Positions 1-8,377 of a stretch of 64,000 nucleotides of DNA are shown piece after piece (the stretch's first letter is position 1; the number at the start of each line of letters is the position of its first letter). Under the pieces are notes generated by a model. That model was not told where the DNA came from. It made no database searches and worked only from the letters and a program-made list of their open reading frames with translations. Source of the stretch: Longimicrobiales bacterium (GTDB taxonomy: Bacteria; Gemmatimonadota; Gemmatimonadetes; Longimicrobiales; Gaopeijiaceae). Position numbers and translations under genes: made by a program. Where the stretch lies: assembly GCA_951813395.1 (NCBI GenBank), contig OX638356.1, positions 124,001 through 188,000 on the forward strand, read 5' to 3'.

Positions 1-1208
1 TACTCGGCTTCGCCGCCGTCGTCGGGCAGAAGGCGAAGCGCGTAGTCGTGGTAGATGAAGTCCTCGACGTGCGCGCCCCCCGCAAAGATGCACGCGCCTC
101 GCGCGACGGCCTCGAACGGGAGCCATTCCCGCACCTTGTCGCGGCCGAGCACGTCGCCCACGACGTTGCGCACCTCGGGCAGCAGCGTGGACCCGCCCTC
201 GAGGATCACGTCGTCGATCTTGTCGGGGAACACGCCGTGCCGGGTTCGCAGCTCGGTGAGCAGGGCGTCCAGGAGCTCGCGGATCCGCGCGTACAGGCCG
301 TTTGCGGCAAGAATGTCGTGCAGGACGTCGTAGTCCAGCTTGCCGAACGACTCGTTGCGGAAGGTGAAGTCGCCCTCGTTCCCCGCGCTCGCGAGCAGTT
401 TCACGCGCTCGGCCTCCCACCTGAGCGCGACTTCCCATTCGGGCCAATCGTGGAGGGCCGTCGGCACGAAGCGCTCCAGGATCCAGCCATCGACGTCGTC
501 GCCCCCGAGCTCCACGGCCTGCTTCGCCAGCACCTCGGCGCGGCCCGTCTCCGCCGTGCGCGCACCATGAGTCCTCATGACGGCGGCCTCCATCGAGCCA
601 CCGCCGAAGTCGAATGCGACGAGGGTGGTGGCGCGCCCCACATCGACCCCGTAGCCGAGCGCGGCGGCGACGGGTTCGTCGAGCGTGCGAAACACGATGC
701 CGGCCGGCTTGCCCCGCACGCGCGCCCAAATGCGCTGCCACCAGCTGCGGTGCTTCACGTTCCGGACGATCGTCTGCAACTCGGCGCGGTACGTCTCGTA
801 GAAGCCGCTGGGCGTCGCAATGGTCAGATCGGCAACGTCTTCGCCGAATCGCGTCTCCAGCGCCCCGACGGCCTCGCGGAGGAACAGCGACGCGACATCC
901 TGCGCGGTGAAGGTCCTGCCGCCCACACGCGCCGCGGCGCGGCCGCTCTCGGTATCGAGGTGCCGCTTGAAGCCGCGCGCGAAGCCGGTGGCCCGGCCGT
1001 CCCAGTTGTAGGTGACGGCCTGCTGTCCGATCAGGACTTCCGCACCCTCACGGTCCATGACGCACACGCATGACGGGATGACCGGGGTCTGCGTGAGGGG
1101 CTCGATCTTCGCGAGTTCCGGCAGGTTCACGACGTGCGGCCGCCCCGACCGGTCCTCGCAGATGGTCGTGTTGGAGGTGCCGAGGTCGATTGCCCAGTGG
1201 GTTGGCAT
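1..1208 (-). CDS. Hsp70-family chaperone-like protein (3' end outside window)
   Basis: The minus strand is open from an ATG at 1208 to the window edge (402 codons). The N-terminus has the Hsp70/actin phosphate-1 loop (AIDLGTSNTT, residues 6-15). A second phosphate loop FDFGGGSMEAAV lies near residue 200, and the adenosine motif ILEGGSTLLPEV near residue 335. These are the ATPase-domain signatures of the Hsp70/actin fold. The segment between the phosphate loops matches the Hsp70 nucleotide-binding domain in spacing, but the sequence is not canonical DnaK, so it is probably one of the divergent Hsp70-like proteins. The C-terminal substrate domain, if any, is outside the window. The start sits at the beginning of the ATPase fold. 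It is transcribed away from the 1274 gene. Confidence 0.88.
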   Translation of the reverse strand, partial: MPTHWAIDLGTSNTTICEDRSGRPHVVNLPELAKIEPLTQTPVIPSCVCVMDREGAEVLIGQQAVTYNWDGRATGFARGFKRHLDTESGRAAARVGGRTFTAQDVASLFLREAVGALETRFGEDVADLTIATPSGFYETYRAELQTIVRNVKHRSWWQRIWARVRGKPAGIVFRTLDEPVAAALGYGVDVGRATTLVAFDFGGGSMEAAVMRTHGARTAETGRAEVLAKQAVELGGDDVDGWILERFVPTALHDWPEWEVALRWEAERVKLLASAGNEGDFTFRNESFGKLDYDVLHDILAANGLYARIRELLDALLTELRTRHGVFPDKIDDVILEGGSTLLPEVRNVVGDVLGRDKVREWLPFEAVARGACIFAGGAHVEDFIYHDYALRLLPDDGGEAE

Positions 1209-1273
1209 GCGGGAAGCTACACCGCAGTCTGTTGAAATGGAAACCGCAGTCAATACGCCGTCAGGGGCCAGCC

Positions 1274-1609
1274 ATGGGTGATTCCAACATCGATCGCACA
1301 GCCGCGGAAGGGAGCGCGCACGAGGGGGAGGGCCCGGGCATTCATGCCGACTCGGGCATTCCCGCCGGACTGCTTGCAGGGCTCGTCGTGGTGCTCCTGA
1401 CGGCTACCGGCATCGTTGCCCGCTACTATGTGACGTCGCTCTACTGGGTCAGCTTCTTCGTGGCCCACCGGAAGGCCCGTATCACAAGGGGCGAGATGTT
1501 CGCCTACATTGGCGTCCCGAACGCAGTCTGGGTGTTCATGCCGGCGTTCGGACTGTATGTCTCCATTCGCCTGATCCTGGAGGGGAACTACGGTGTGCTG
1601 GGGTACTGA
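1274..1609 (+). CDS. Small membrane protein, two TM segments
   Basis: 111 codons. An acidic, hydrophilic N-terminus (about 30 residues) is followed by a TM helix (about 31-52, GLLAGLVVVLLTATG), a basic loop (HRKARITRGE) and a second TM helix (about 80-105). I do not recognise a family. The last 17 bases overlap the thymidine kinase start, so the two genes are probably translationally coupled. An upstream in-frame ATG at 1190 is less likely because it overlaps the divergent Hsp70-like gene. Confidence 0.6.
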   Translation: MGDSNIDRTAAEGSAHEGEGPGIHADSGIPAGLLAGLVVVLLTATGIVARYYVTSLYWVSFFVAHRKARITRGEMFAYIGVPNAVWVFMPAFGLYVSIRLILEGNYGVLGY

Positions 1610-2240
1610 TCCCTCGCGACACGGTTGGATCGAGGTCGTCGCCGGCGTCATGTTCAGCGGAAAGTCGGAGGAACTGATCCGGCGTGTCCGGCGCACCCTC
1701 ATCGCCGGCCGGCGGGTTCAGCTCTTCAAGTCCCACCTCGACGACCGCTACGGCGGCGAGTTCCGCATCTCATCCCACGACGGCCGCCAGATCGACGCCG
1801 ATCCCGTGTCCAACTCGGTGCAGATCGCCGAAAAGGTCGACCCGGCAACGCAGGTCGTCGCCATCGACGAGGCCCAGTTCCTGGACGACGGCATCTGCGA
1901 GGTCGTGGATGCCCTGGCGGACGCCGGGATCCGCGTCATCGTGGCCGGCACCGACATGGACTTCCGCGGCGAGCCCTTCGGGCCCATGGGACTGCTCCTG
2001 GCGCGCGCCGAGCGGATCGACAAGCTCACCGCGATCTGCGTCGTGTGCGGCGACCCGGCGACGAAAAACCAGCGCCTCATCGACGGCAAGCCGGCGCCGG
2101 CGGAGGGCCCGACGATCCAGGTGGGAGGCGCCGAGTCCTACGAGGCGCGCTGCCGGCGCTGCCACGTGGTGCCGAAGCGGGACAGGGCGCAGGCGGAGTT
2201 GTTGTTCGGTGGGGCCGCCGAGGAACGGGAGAGGGCGTAA
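1593..2240 (+). CDS. tdk: Thymidine kinase
   Basis: Phosphorylates thymidine to dTMP in the pyrimidine salvage pathway (cytosolic type II kinase). The 215-residue length fits the family. Visible motifs are the P-loop GVMFSGKSEELIRRV (about residues 18-32), the Walker-B-like VVAIDEAQFLDD (about 88-99) with its catalytic Glu, and zinc-binding Cys pairs CVVCGDPA and CRRCH in the C-terminal lasso region. The GTG start at 1593 is supported by an AGGGGA ribosome site at 1581-1586 and by the overlap with the preceding gene. It ends two bases before the convergent carboxypeptidase gene. Confidence 0.95.
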   Translation: MCWGTDPSRHGWIEVVAGVMFSGKSEELIRRVRRTLIAGRRVQLFKSHLDDRYGGEFRISSHDGRQIDADPVSNSVQIAEKVDPATQVVAIDEAQFLDDGICEVVDALADAGIRVIVAGTDMDFRGEPFGPMGLLLARAERIDKLTAICVVCGDPATKNQRLIDGKPAPAEGPTIQVGGAESYEARCRRCHVVPKRDRAQAELLFGGAAEERERA

Positions 2241-2242
2241 GG

Positions 2243-3853
2243 TCAGCCCCCCGGCACCCTCGCAATCGGATACACCCCGCCGGCCTGCAGCCGGTCCGCC
2301 AGGAAGCCCCAGTTCGCGAAGCCGTCGTCGGACTGCGGCTCCAGGAGGCTGAAGAGCAGGCGGCCCAGGGGCTGGTCGGCGCGGGCCCACATGTCTCCGG
2401 GGGCAGGGGTGACCCGGGTGCTCTCGTAGCGACCGAAGAGGGTCTGTTCGTTGCGCCCCTGGAACGGCCGCTCGGCGGTCCGGATGGAATCGATGCGGAA
2501 GACCTCTGCATCGACGGGCGTCGCCCCGGCCGGCTCCAGCGCGACGCCGTGTGCCCCGAGCCGGATCTGCACGTCTTCCAGCTCGGCGGGGACCAGGTAG
2601 GCGCGGGGGACGCGCTCGCTGAGCGTGGGCGCGAACGTCCCGTACTCGTACATGGGCACGACGTACTGCGTGTCGGCGCGCAGGAGCATGGGGCTTCCGG
2701 TGAGCGGGTGAACCTCCTCGACGACCGCGCCCATGAGGATGTCGACAGGCGCGGCAGAGCGTTCGGGCGCGGCGCGCAACGCGAGCGACTGGCCCACCAC
2801 GGATGCGGCATCGGCGGCCGCGACGATTTGGCGGACCTCGTCCGCGTGCTCGTGCACGTAATTCAGGATCTCCTCGACGAAGTACAGCGTCGCGAGGACC
2901 CGCTCCTCGAAGGTCGCGTACGAGTACGCCTCGCTCAGGATGGCGATCCGGTTGCGCAGGCCGATGTAGTTGTTGTTGAACCGGGGGCGGTGGTCGAAGG
3001 TGTACCAGCCGGGCTCGCCGCCGCCGCGCGCAAACGCGTTCCCGTAGTGGTAGAAGTGCCAGCCGTGCTTTTGCCGGATGGACTCGGTGACCTGGGGCAG
3101 GAGACCCTGCCGCAGGAAGGCGTCGATACCCGCAGGCGTGTTCGGGTGGAGCGGCGGGGAGTACGTGAGATGATAGGCGTGCCGCGTCCCGTTCGTCGTG
3201 TGCAGATCCACCGCCACCTGCGGATCGTATTCGTTCAGGAGACGCGCGACCGAACGGGCCTCGGGCGATTCGAGCTTCATGTGATCGCGGTTGAGGTCGT
3301 AGCCCTGGGCGTTCGGGCGCTGGCCCATGCCGCCGATGGGACCGTGCTGACGGCCTCGGTTGGTGAGGGTCACGCGCTCGTTGCCGTCGGCGTTGTAGAT
3401 GGGCGCGATCAGCAGGACCATCGACTCCCGCCATTGGCCGTGGCGGCCGGCCAGGAGGTCGCGGAGCAGCATCTGGAGCGCCTCTTTCCCGCACACCTCG
3501 CCCGCGTGGATGTTGCCCTGCAGGTAGACGACCGTCTTGCCGGAGGCGCGGACGGACGCGGGGCTGGGGTCGGCGACGTCGCCTACGACGGCCAGCGGAA
3601 GCGCACGGCCCTCGTTCGTGAAGCCGTATGTGGTGTAGTGGACCGACGGCGAGCTGGCCGCGGCGCGCTCGAGGAAGTCCACGATATCGGCGTAGGAACT
3701 GGTTTCGCGGTAGTCGGTGCGCTCGGCGCGGGTGAGGAAGGTGTCCGTGGGCGGGGAAGGGTTGCAGGCGCTGACGGCGACGGCCGTGGCCGCGCCCACC
3801 ATGTATGCCGACAGCCGGTGCGTGGCCGCACGCCTCTTTGCCGAAGTCGCCAT
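2243..3853 (-). CDS. M14-family zinc carboxypeptidase, lipoprotein
   Basis: 536 residues. The signal peptide ends in a lipobox (VSAC, about residues 27-30), which predicts outer-envelope anchoring. The metallocarboxypeptidase signature is complete: zinc ligands in NIHAGEVCGKE (HxxE, about 114-120), the substrate-binding stretch NADGNER, the arginine/asparagine loop DLNRDHMKLE, and the third ligand in VDLHTTNGT. A C-terminal extension of about 200 residues follows the catalytic domain. Substrate is unknown; the family removes C-terminal residues from peptides or peptidoglycan stems. It is convergent with tdk. Confidence 0.92.
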   Translation of the reverse strand: MATSAKRRAATHRLSAYMVGAATAVAVSACNPSPPTDTFLTRAERTDYRETSSYADIVDFLERAAASSPSVHYTTYGFTNEGRALPLAVVGDVADPSPASVRASGKTVVYLQGNIHAGEVCGKEALQMLLRDLLAGRHGQWRESMVLLIAPIYNADGNERVTLTNRGRQHGPIGGMGQRPNAQGYDLNRDHMKLESPEARSVARLLNEYDPQVAVDLHTTNGTRHAYHLTYSPPLHPNTPAGIDAFLRQGLLPQVTESIRQKHGWHFYHYGNAFARGGGEPGWYTFDHRPRFNNNYIGLRNRIAILSEAYSYATFEERVLATLYFVEEILNYVHEHADEVRQIVAAADAASVVGQSLALRAAPERSAAPVDILMGAVVEEVHPLTGSPMLLRADTQYVVPMYEYGTFAPTLSERVPRAYLVPAELEDVQIRLGAHGVALEPAGATPVDAEVFRIDSIRTAERPFQGRNEQTLFGRYESTRVTPAPGDMWARADQPLGRLLFSLLEPQSDDGFANWGFLADRLQAGGVYPIARVPGG

Positions 3854-3968
3854 GCGAGTGCCAACCTTTCGATAGTCTGGCTGTGTCCTGAATACGGGAC
3901 TTCAAGTTAGCAGCGGTACCGCGTCCGATACCTCACCGAAGCCACTGAGGCCCTGCGGGCCGCTTTCT

Positions 3969-4376
3969 TCAGAACAACGCTTCCAGTGCCTCCGCCGGTG
4001 TGACCGCGGGGATCGGCGAGCGCCTGAAGTCCCTGGTGTTCCGCGTGACGACGAACCCGGCCCCGCACGCGCGCGCCGCGGCAACCTGCATTGCGTCCTC
4101 GAAGTCGGTCATGTCCAGGCGGGCAGCGTAGGCAATCGCGTCGGTGCCGCATTCTGCCACAGCCACAAAGCGGGTCAGTTCGGTGATGAAGTCGCGGACA
4201 TCCGACTCGCCGCGCGAAGGTGCGACGAGGTAGCAGAAGCTCGACAGGGTGTGCCAGGCGACAAACGCACGCCTCGGCCCCGTCTGAAGTCGGTCGAGCA
4301 GTTCGGAGGCCGCCCCGGAAAACGGTTGACGATCGAGCGCCACGTCGATGAGCACGTCCGTGTCGATCAGGATCAC
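3969..4376 (-). CDS. PIN-domain toxin, VapC type
   Basis: 135 residues. PIN ribonuclease fold with the acidic residues in place: LIDTDVLID at the N-terminus, a Glu in FITELTRF, Asp in MTDFEDAM, and the C-terminal VTRNTRDFRRS. VapC toxins cleave RNA, often tRNA. The GTG start at 4376 overlaps the antitoxin stop by four bases (GTGA), the normal coupled arrangement. The frame stays open upstream but that part is antisense to nothing recognisable and lacks PIN features. Confidence 0.85.
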   Translation of the reverse strand: MILIDTDVLIDVALDRQPFSGAASELLDRLQTGPRRAFVAWHTLSSFCYLVAPSRGESDVRDFITELTRFVAVAECGTDAIAYAARLDMTDFEDAMQVAAARACGAGFVVTRNTRDFRRSPIPAVTPAEALEALF

Positions 4377-4594
4377 AGGTACTTCCGGGCCAACGCGTCG
4401 TACAGGGGATCGTCGAGGCTGGCGGCCTGGAGCCGGCCCCTCCAACGCGACGCGAAGGACGGTTCGCCGACGGCAGCCTCTGCCCGCAATGCGCGTTCGA
4501 CCAGCGCCGACAGCGACACGCCTCGCGATCTTGCGTGCCGCTTCGCGGCGATGAGGACTTCGGGATCCACCGTGATCGTGAGCTTCTGTTTCAT
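4373..4594 (-). CDS. Antitoxin, ribbon-helix-helix type (DUF6364-like)
   Basis: 73 residues. Begins MKQKLTITVDPEVL, a ribbon-helix-helix beta strand, followed by AKRHARSRGVSLSALVERAL for the two helices. The C-terminus (ASLDDPLYDALARKYL) is the kind of segment that occupies the PIN active site. It is the first gene of a two-gene operon with the PIN toxin and should bind its own promoter. An AT-rich stretch at 4600-4650 with several imperfect palindromic steps lies just upstream and is a likely operator. Confidence 0.82.
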   Translation of the reverse strand: MKQKLTITVDPEVLIAAKRHARSRGVSLSALVERALRAEAAVGEPSFASRWRGRLQAASLDDPLYDALARKYL

Positions 4595-4761
4595 GCAGGA
4601 TTCCGAGATAATACGTATACGTGTTATTCAACACCGTATATGTATTCCGTTGGCACGTCAAGACAGGGGAGCGAATGTGAGAGACCCGAAGGAACGTCGT
4701 GGCCCGTGTCCTGGTAAAACGCTCTGGAAGCCCCGGTGTCCCTCGAACAAGGAGTCTCGGA

Positions 4762-5010
4762 ATGACCCGACGCCTTCCACCGGCCGTCATCGGAATCGCC
4801 GCAGCGGGCGTCCTGGCGACTGTCGGGTGCGCCAGCCGCACCGTTCCGGTCCCGGACGTCCTGACCCTGCACCCCTACAACGGCGAATGGGTGCTCGAGG
4901 CCTCGGCGCGGGCCCCCGTCAGGGTCCAGTTCATCTCCCGGGACGGCTACGGGTTCTCGTCCCGGACAACCGGGTTCCTCTACACCCGGCATACAGGCTC
5001 CAACCCGTGA
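4762..5010 (+). CDS. Small lipoprotein upstream of a propeller gene
   Basis: 82 residues. The signal peptide ends in ATVGCAS (lipobox). The mature part is short and contains HPYNGEWVLEAS, otherwise unrecognised. An AGGAG ribosome site precedes the ATG at 4762. The stop overlaps the GTG of the next propeller gene by four bases (GTGA), so the two are coupled. It may be the truncated N-terminus of a longer lipoprotein, because the mature chain is unusually short. Confidence 0.65.
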   Translation: MTRRLPPAVIGIAAAGVLATVGCASRTVPVPDVLTLHPYNGEWVLEASARAPVRVQFISRDGYGFSSRTTGFLYTRHTGSNP

Positions 5011-6242
5011 CCCGGTCCAGCCACCCTGGCAGGCAGCTATCGCTGTGGCTTCCCGCGCCCCTGGCGCCGATCGTACTCCTGGGCTTGCTCTCCGCCTGCG
5101 CCCCGGACACTTCGCCCCCCACGCACACCCCACCCCACATCGCGGACAGCGCCGGCGTCCGCATCGTCACCTACGACCACGCCCCAACCACCCCGGCCCC
5201 CTTCCAGCTCGCCGCCCAGCCCCGGTACCGCCACGGCGCCAACGCGGGTGACTATTCCTTTCAGGAGGGCAGCGTCGGCCGGCTCCTGCCGGACGGCAGC
5301 GCGGTCGTCTACGACCCGTGGAGCATCGAGCTGGTCGCGTTCAGTCCCGACGGTACAACGCACTCCGTCCTCGCCACAGAGGGAGAGGGACCGGGGGAAG
5401 TGCGCTACGTCAGCGCCATATTCGCACCGGGGCAGGACAGTGTCCTGATCGCTGACCCCAACCTCGCCCGCGTGACCCTCTTCGTAGGAGGTTCGGCAGC
5501 CCGTATCTCTACTCTTCCGCGCTCCGCGCGCCTCGAAGTCGAGGGCATCGGGTCATCCGGCGAGCTCCTGCTGGCCACTACCTACGGCTCGTTCAGCGAC
5601 GTAGATGCGTGGCGCCCAGGCCACATGGCCCGGTTCGACGTGGAGACCGGGGCGCTCGACACCGTCGCATCGTACGACTTCATGCCGCGCATCCCGCCAG
5701 GTCTCGAGCAGGACCCGATCCCGGCTTACGGCGAAATAACGGTCGCGGCCGGGCACTTCGTCCAGACCAGGTCCGACAGACCGCAGGTTACCTGGCGCCT
5801 CCCCGACGGTACCGCGACGCAGATCGCCCGCTGGCAGGCCGCTCCGGTCCTGCTGACAGAGGAGTGGATGCAGCCCATCGAGGCCGACTACCGGATGGAG
5901 GTCCGCAAACACAGCCCCAACGTTGCCGAAGCTGGAATCACGGAGAGCACCCGGCGAGTCATGGGCATCTATCGTGCCAGCATCGGCCGCCCCATGCCGC
6001 TCTTCGCCGAGCCGTTCGCCGACGCCGAGGGAAGGATCTGGCTGCCCTCCTATAAGCCGGGGGGCGAGCGCCGCAGCGTGCCGCCGTATGCCGTGATCGC
6101 GCCCGACGGGGAATGGCTGGGCACGGTGAACGTTCCTCCCGGGTTCCGCATTCTCGACGTGGCTGGGGGGCTCGTCCTCGGCATGGAGCTGGACGAGATG
6201 GATGTGGAGAGCGTGGTGGTGTTCGAGTTGGTGGGAGGGTAG
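5007..6242 (+). CDS. 6-bladed beta-propeller lipoprotein (copy a)
   Basis: 411 residues from a GTG at 5007 that overlaps the preceding stop. Signal peptide with lipobox LLSACAP (about residue 27). The family loop EGEGPGEV is near residue 127, after a blade with PDGSAVVYDPWSIELVAFS. Repeated DG-turn strands continue to the C-terminal DAEGRIWLPSY, typical of NHL/TolB-like propellers. The protein should sit in the envelope; ligand unknown. The frame is open about 250 codons upstream, but that part is antisense to the VapBC pair and is not counted. Confidence 0.8.
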   Translation: MTRSSHPGRQLSLWLPAPLAPIVLLGLLSACAPDTSPPTHTPPHIADSAGVRIVTYDHAPTTPAPFQLAAQPRYRHGANAGDYSFQEGSVGRLLPDGSAVVYDPWSIELVAFSPDGTTHSVLATEGEGPGEVRYVSAIFAPGQDSVLIADPNLARVTLFVGGSAARISTLPRSARLEVEGIGSSGELLLATTYGSFSDVDAWRPGHMARFDVETGALDTVASYDFMPRIPPGLEQDPIPAYGEITVAAGHFVQTRSDRPQVTWRLPDGTATQIARWQAAPVLLTEEWMQPIEADYRMEVRKHSPNVAEAGITESTRRVMGIYRASIGRPMPLFAEPFADAEGRIWLPSYKPGGERRSVPPYAVIAPDGEWLGTVNVPPGFRILDVAGGLVLGMELDEMDVESVVVFELVGG

Positions 6243-7028
6243 GAGGTCCCATTCTTCTCCACCTGTTGGACACAGCGTCCGCATGACTTCCAGAGGTGGT
6301 GGTCGTCGGCCGGCCATAGTCGACTGGTTGAGGTAGTCCTGGCTATAGGCCTGGAGTATCCACGGACCCCTGGTTCTCCACACTTCGACAAGGGCGAAGT
6401 CACGAGGCTGAAACAAGGTGAAATCCGCAAGACGGACCGGCTGATCGTCGATGAGAAGTTCGACGACTCGCCTGCTTCCCTCGATGTTGGCAATTGCGCA
6501 TCCGTAGTCGGAGTACCCCTCGAAGCTGAAGCCAAAGAGCGAGCCGGCCATCTCCCAGACGTTCTCCGCCCAATGGGTGTTCAGCGCTTCGAGTCCGATG
6601 GCCAATGGTCTTCTCCTCAGTGGGGTGCCGTTGCGCCTGACCCTGAGGCGTTGCTGATAGCTGCCCACTTCGGCCTCGATTCCTTCGAGCAGGATGGGTC
6701 TCGGCTGCAACGTCACGACGATCGCGTCGGAAGAGGTGGCGTCGAGGCTTACGACCTGGGGAATGTACCCGAGGGCAGATACGCGCAGTTCCCGGTTTGG
6801 GGGAAGCTCCCCGTCCAGGTCAATGAGAAAAAGGCCATCCTCGTCGGTGAGATCGTATGCCCGAGTCCCGTCCACAGTGACGAAGGCACTGATCACGGCA
6901 CTTCCATTCGAGCCGTCCACTACCTGGCCGCGGACCTGCGCGACTTGCCCGGTGGCGGAGTGAGGGGCCAACGCGCCCGCCACAAACACGCATGCCGCTG
7001 CAAACGAAAGGCTCCGCGCGAGGCTCAC
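5553..7028 (-). CDS. Carboxypeptidase-regulatory/plug-like protein, copy 1, with read-through tail
   Basis: From a GTG at 7028 the first about 258 codons encode a Sec signal peptide (AGALAPHSATGQ), a carboxypeptidase-regulatory-like beta-sandwich (VRGQVVDGSNGSAVISAFV to about residue 110), and a C-terminal region reminiscent of a TonB plug (VELLIDDQPVRLADF, then FALVEVWR). The duplicated DNA ends at 6252, before any stop. Translation then runs about 233 codons through DNA antisense to propeller copy a, ending at 5553. The tail is therefore an accident of the repeat junction. The N-terminus also differs from copy 2 (SLARSLSF). It starts 14 bases after the stop of propeller copy b. Whether a stable protein is made is unknown. 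Confidence 0.5.
   Translation of the reverse strand: MSLARSLSFAAACVFVAGALAPHSATGQVAQVRGQVVDGSNGSAVISAFVTVDGTRAYDLTDEDGLFLIDLDGELPPNRELRVSALGYIPQVVSLDATSSDAIVVTLQPRPILLEGIEAEVGSYQQRLRVRRNGTPLRRRPLAIGLEALNTHWAENVWEMAGSLFGFSFEGYSDYGCAIANIEGSRRVVELLIDDQPVRLADFTLFQPRDFALVEVWRTRGPWILQAYSQDYLNQSTMAGRRPPPLEVMRTLCPTGGEEWDLLPSHQLEHHHALHIHLVQLHAEDEPPSHVENAEPGRNVHRAQPFPVGRDHGIRRHAAALAPRLIGGQPDPSLGVGERLGEERHGAADAGTIDAHDSPGALRDSSFGNVGAVFADLHPVVGLDGLHPLLCQQDRSGLPAGDLRRGTVGEAPGNLRSVGPGLDEVPGRDRYFAVSRDRVLLETWRDARHEVVRCDGVERPGLHVEPGHVAWAPRIYVAERAVGSGQQELAG
6252..7014. repeat. 763-bp direct repeat, copy 1
   Basis: Identical in length and colinear with 8386-9148 (offset 2134). By eye I count about seven substitutions and no indels, so roughly 99% identity. 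It carries nearly all of the carboxypeptidase-regulatory/plug-like gene on the minus strand. The edges fall inside that gene: just after the start region on one side and a few codons before the stop on the other. Confidence 0.93.
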
Positions 7029-7041
7029 CCGGCGCGTTCAC

Positions 7042-8181
7042 TCATCGGATCTCCCCGTCACAGGTCGACGGATTCACCTCGAATCTCCTGACGACCGTCG
7101 ACACCTCGCCGCGGGCCACGGGGATCTGGTCCACGACGAGCAGCAGAGATCCCTGCAACGCCACCCTTGCCCGACCACCGGACGCCACGGGGATCTCCGT
7201 GTCGGCGCACTGGCGCGCACCGTCGGGGCTCAGGCTCGATACATGGAATCTTGTATCCGAGAACCGCGGGCCCATGCCTCCGGCCGCCCGCCCGACCTGG
7301 AGGTCGCTGTGTACAACGATGATGTTCCCGACCTCGTCCCGGGACAGTGGCCCCAGTACGGAGATCTCGTTGGCGAACAGCAGCGGATCCATGGCTTCGG
7401 TGAAGCTGCCTACGTCCTCCTCGGCCGGCGCCCCGCGGCGCAAGCGAGGCTGGAGGTAGAGGGTGTCAATCGGTTCGCCGGTACGGGAAAGGAGCAGATA
7501 GGGCGTGCCCGAAAAGCCCACTACCATGTCGGATGCCCCCACGTCGAGAAACACACTTCCCAGGGCGCCAAACATGAGCGGGTTGGTACGGTAGGGCGAA
7601 GGAACGGCGACGCGGTCAAGTTGCAGGGCATCCCGCGATCCGGTCCGGGCCAGCGACGGAAGCCGGGTCGCGCCGAGCGTGCCCACGGACATCCAGGTGT
7701 CTCGCTCCATTCCCGAGATCCACAGGGAGTCGCCGACCTCGGTCATGGACGTGAGCCTCATGGTCGGTCGCAGGCCGATCGCCCCGATGGCCACACCGGT
7801 TTGCTCGTCGAAGACTTCGATCTCCATGCCCCGCAGGTCGACGGCGCCAACCACCCCGCCCACCGCAATGACGGGGCCAACCCCCATGAACTCACCCGGC
7901 CCCTGCCCCGGCCCACCGAACGCCCGGACGAAGCGCCCGTCGCTGTCGAATTGCAAAACGGCGTTGGCGAACGCGTCCGAAACCAGAAGAGAGCCATCAG
8001 GCCTCTGCACGACGTCAATGGGTGCGCTCACGTAGTGCTCGGCGTCTTCCTGCAGGATCAGGCTATCGCGCAGGATGAGCGACGGACCAGGCAGCTGGCC
8101 GAGCGCGTCGGGGGCAGCGAGCGGGGGAAGGATGGCGAGGTGGACTGCGATCAACGCGGTGCGCGCCAGTGTTCGGCTCAA
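7042..8181 (-). CDS. 6-bladed beta-propeller protein (copy b), secreted
   Basis: 379 residues. TTG start at 8181 preceded by AGAGGAAAAC. The N-terminus is a Sec signal peptide without lipobox Cys (LAAPDALGQ), so this copy is probably soluble in the periplasm or exported. Blade motifs PDGSLLVSDAFANAVLQFD precede the family loop GPGQGPGEF near residue 91. It ends in DGEIR and is followed closely by the plug-like copy 1, suggesting co-transcription. Confidence 0.8.
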   Translation of the reverse strand: MSRTLARTALIAVHLAILPPLAAPDALGQLPGPSLILRDSLILQEDAEHYVSAPIDVVQRPDGSLLVSDAFANAVLQFDSDGRFVRAFGGPGQGPGEFMGVGPVIAVGGVVGAVDLRGMEIEVFDEQTGVAIGAIGLRPTMRLTSMTEVGDSLWISGMERDTWMSVGTLGATRLPSLARTGSRDALQLDRVAVPSPYRTNPLMFGALGSVFLDVGASDMVVGFSGTPYLLLSRTGEPIDTLYLQPRLRRGAPAEEDVGSFTEAMDPLLFANEISVLGPLSRDEVGNIIVVHSDLQVGRAAGGMGPRFSDTRFHVSSLSPDGARQCADTEIPVASGGRARVALQGSLLLVVDQIPVARGEVSTVVRRFEVNPSTCDGEIR

Positions 8182-8278
8182 GTTTTCCTCTCGGTCTCCG
8201 TCCGGCGAGTCACGTTACGCTGGGGACGGCCCCTCGGCCGCCGGACGATGTGGTTCGACTTGGTGGAAGGGTAGGAGG

Positions 8279-8377
8279 TAGCAGGTAGTCGGTTTCCATC
8301 GACGAATCGGTGTCTTCGGCCGCGATCAGCGCGACCGGCTTCTTTCCCCGTCGCCGGTTCACGACCGGCTCATGGGT
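8279..8377 (-). pseudogene. YefM/Phd antitoxin fragment
   Basis: About 33 codons on the minus strand read THEPVVNRRRGKKPVALIAA followed by EDTDSSMETDYLL. This is the central helix-strand region of YefM/Phd antitoxins (typically ...PVVINRRGKKPVALI...). It lacks the family N-terminus, has no evident start, and has no toxin beside it. It lies between propeller copy b and repeat copy 2, so it is a leftover of a toxin-antitoxin module at this rearranged spot. Confidence 0.6.

Noticed and set aside
48-1073. 341-codon plus-strand frame at the left edge
   Set aside because: It is the complement of the Hsp70-like gene, whose phosphate loops are unmistakable on the minus strand.
3870-3905. Possible terminator between carboxypeptidase and PIN genes
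   Set aside because: Only a 4-5 bp stem (GTCC/GGAC) without a T-tract.
1625-3910. 761-codon open frame on the plus strand
   Set aside because: It is antisense/out of frame to thymidine kinase and the M14 carboxypeptidase and is Arg/Gly/Pro-rich, as expected of high-GC shadow frames.
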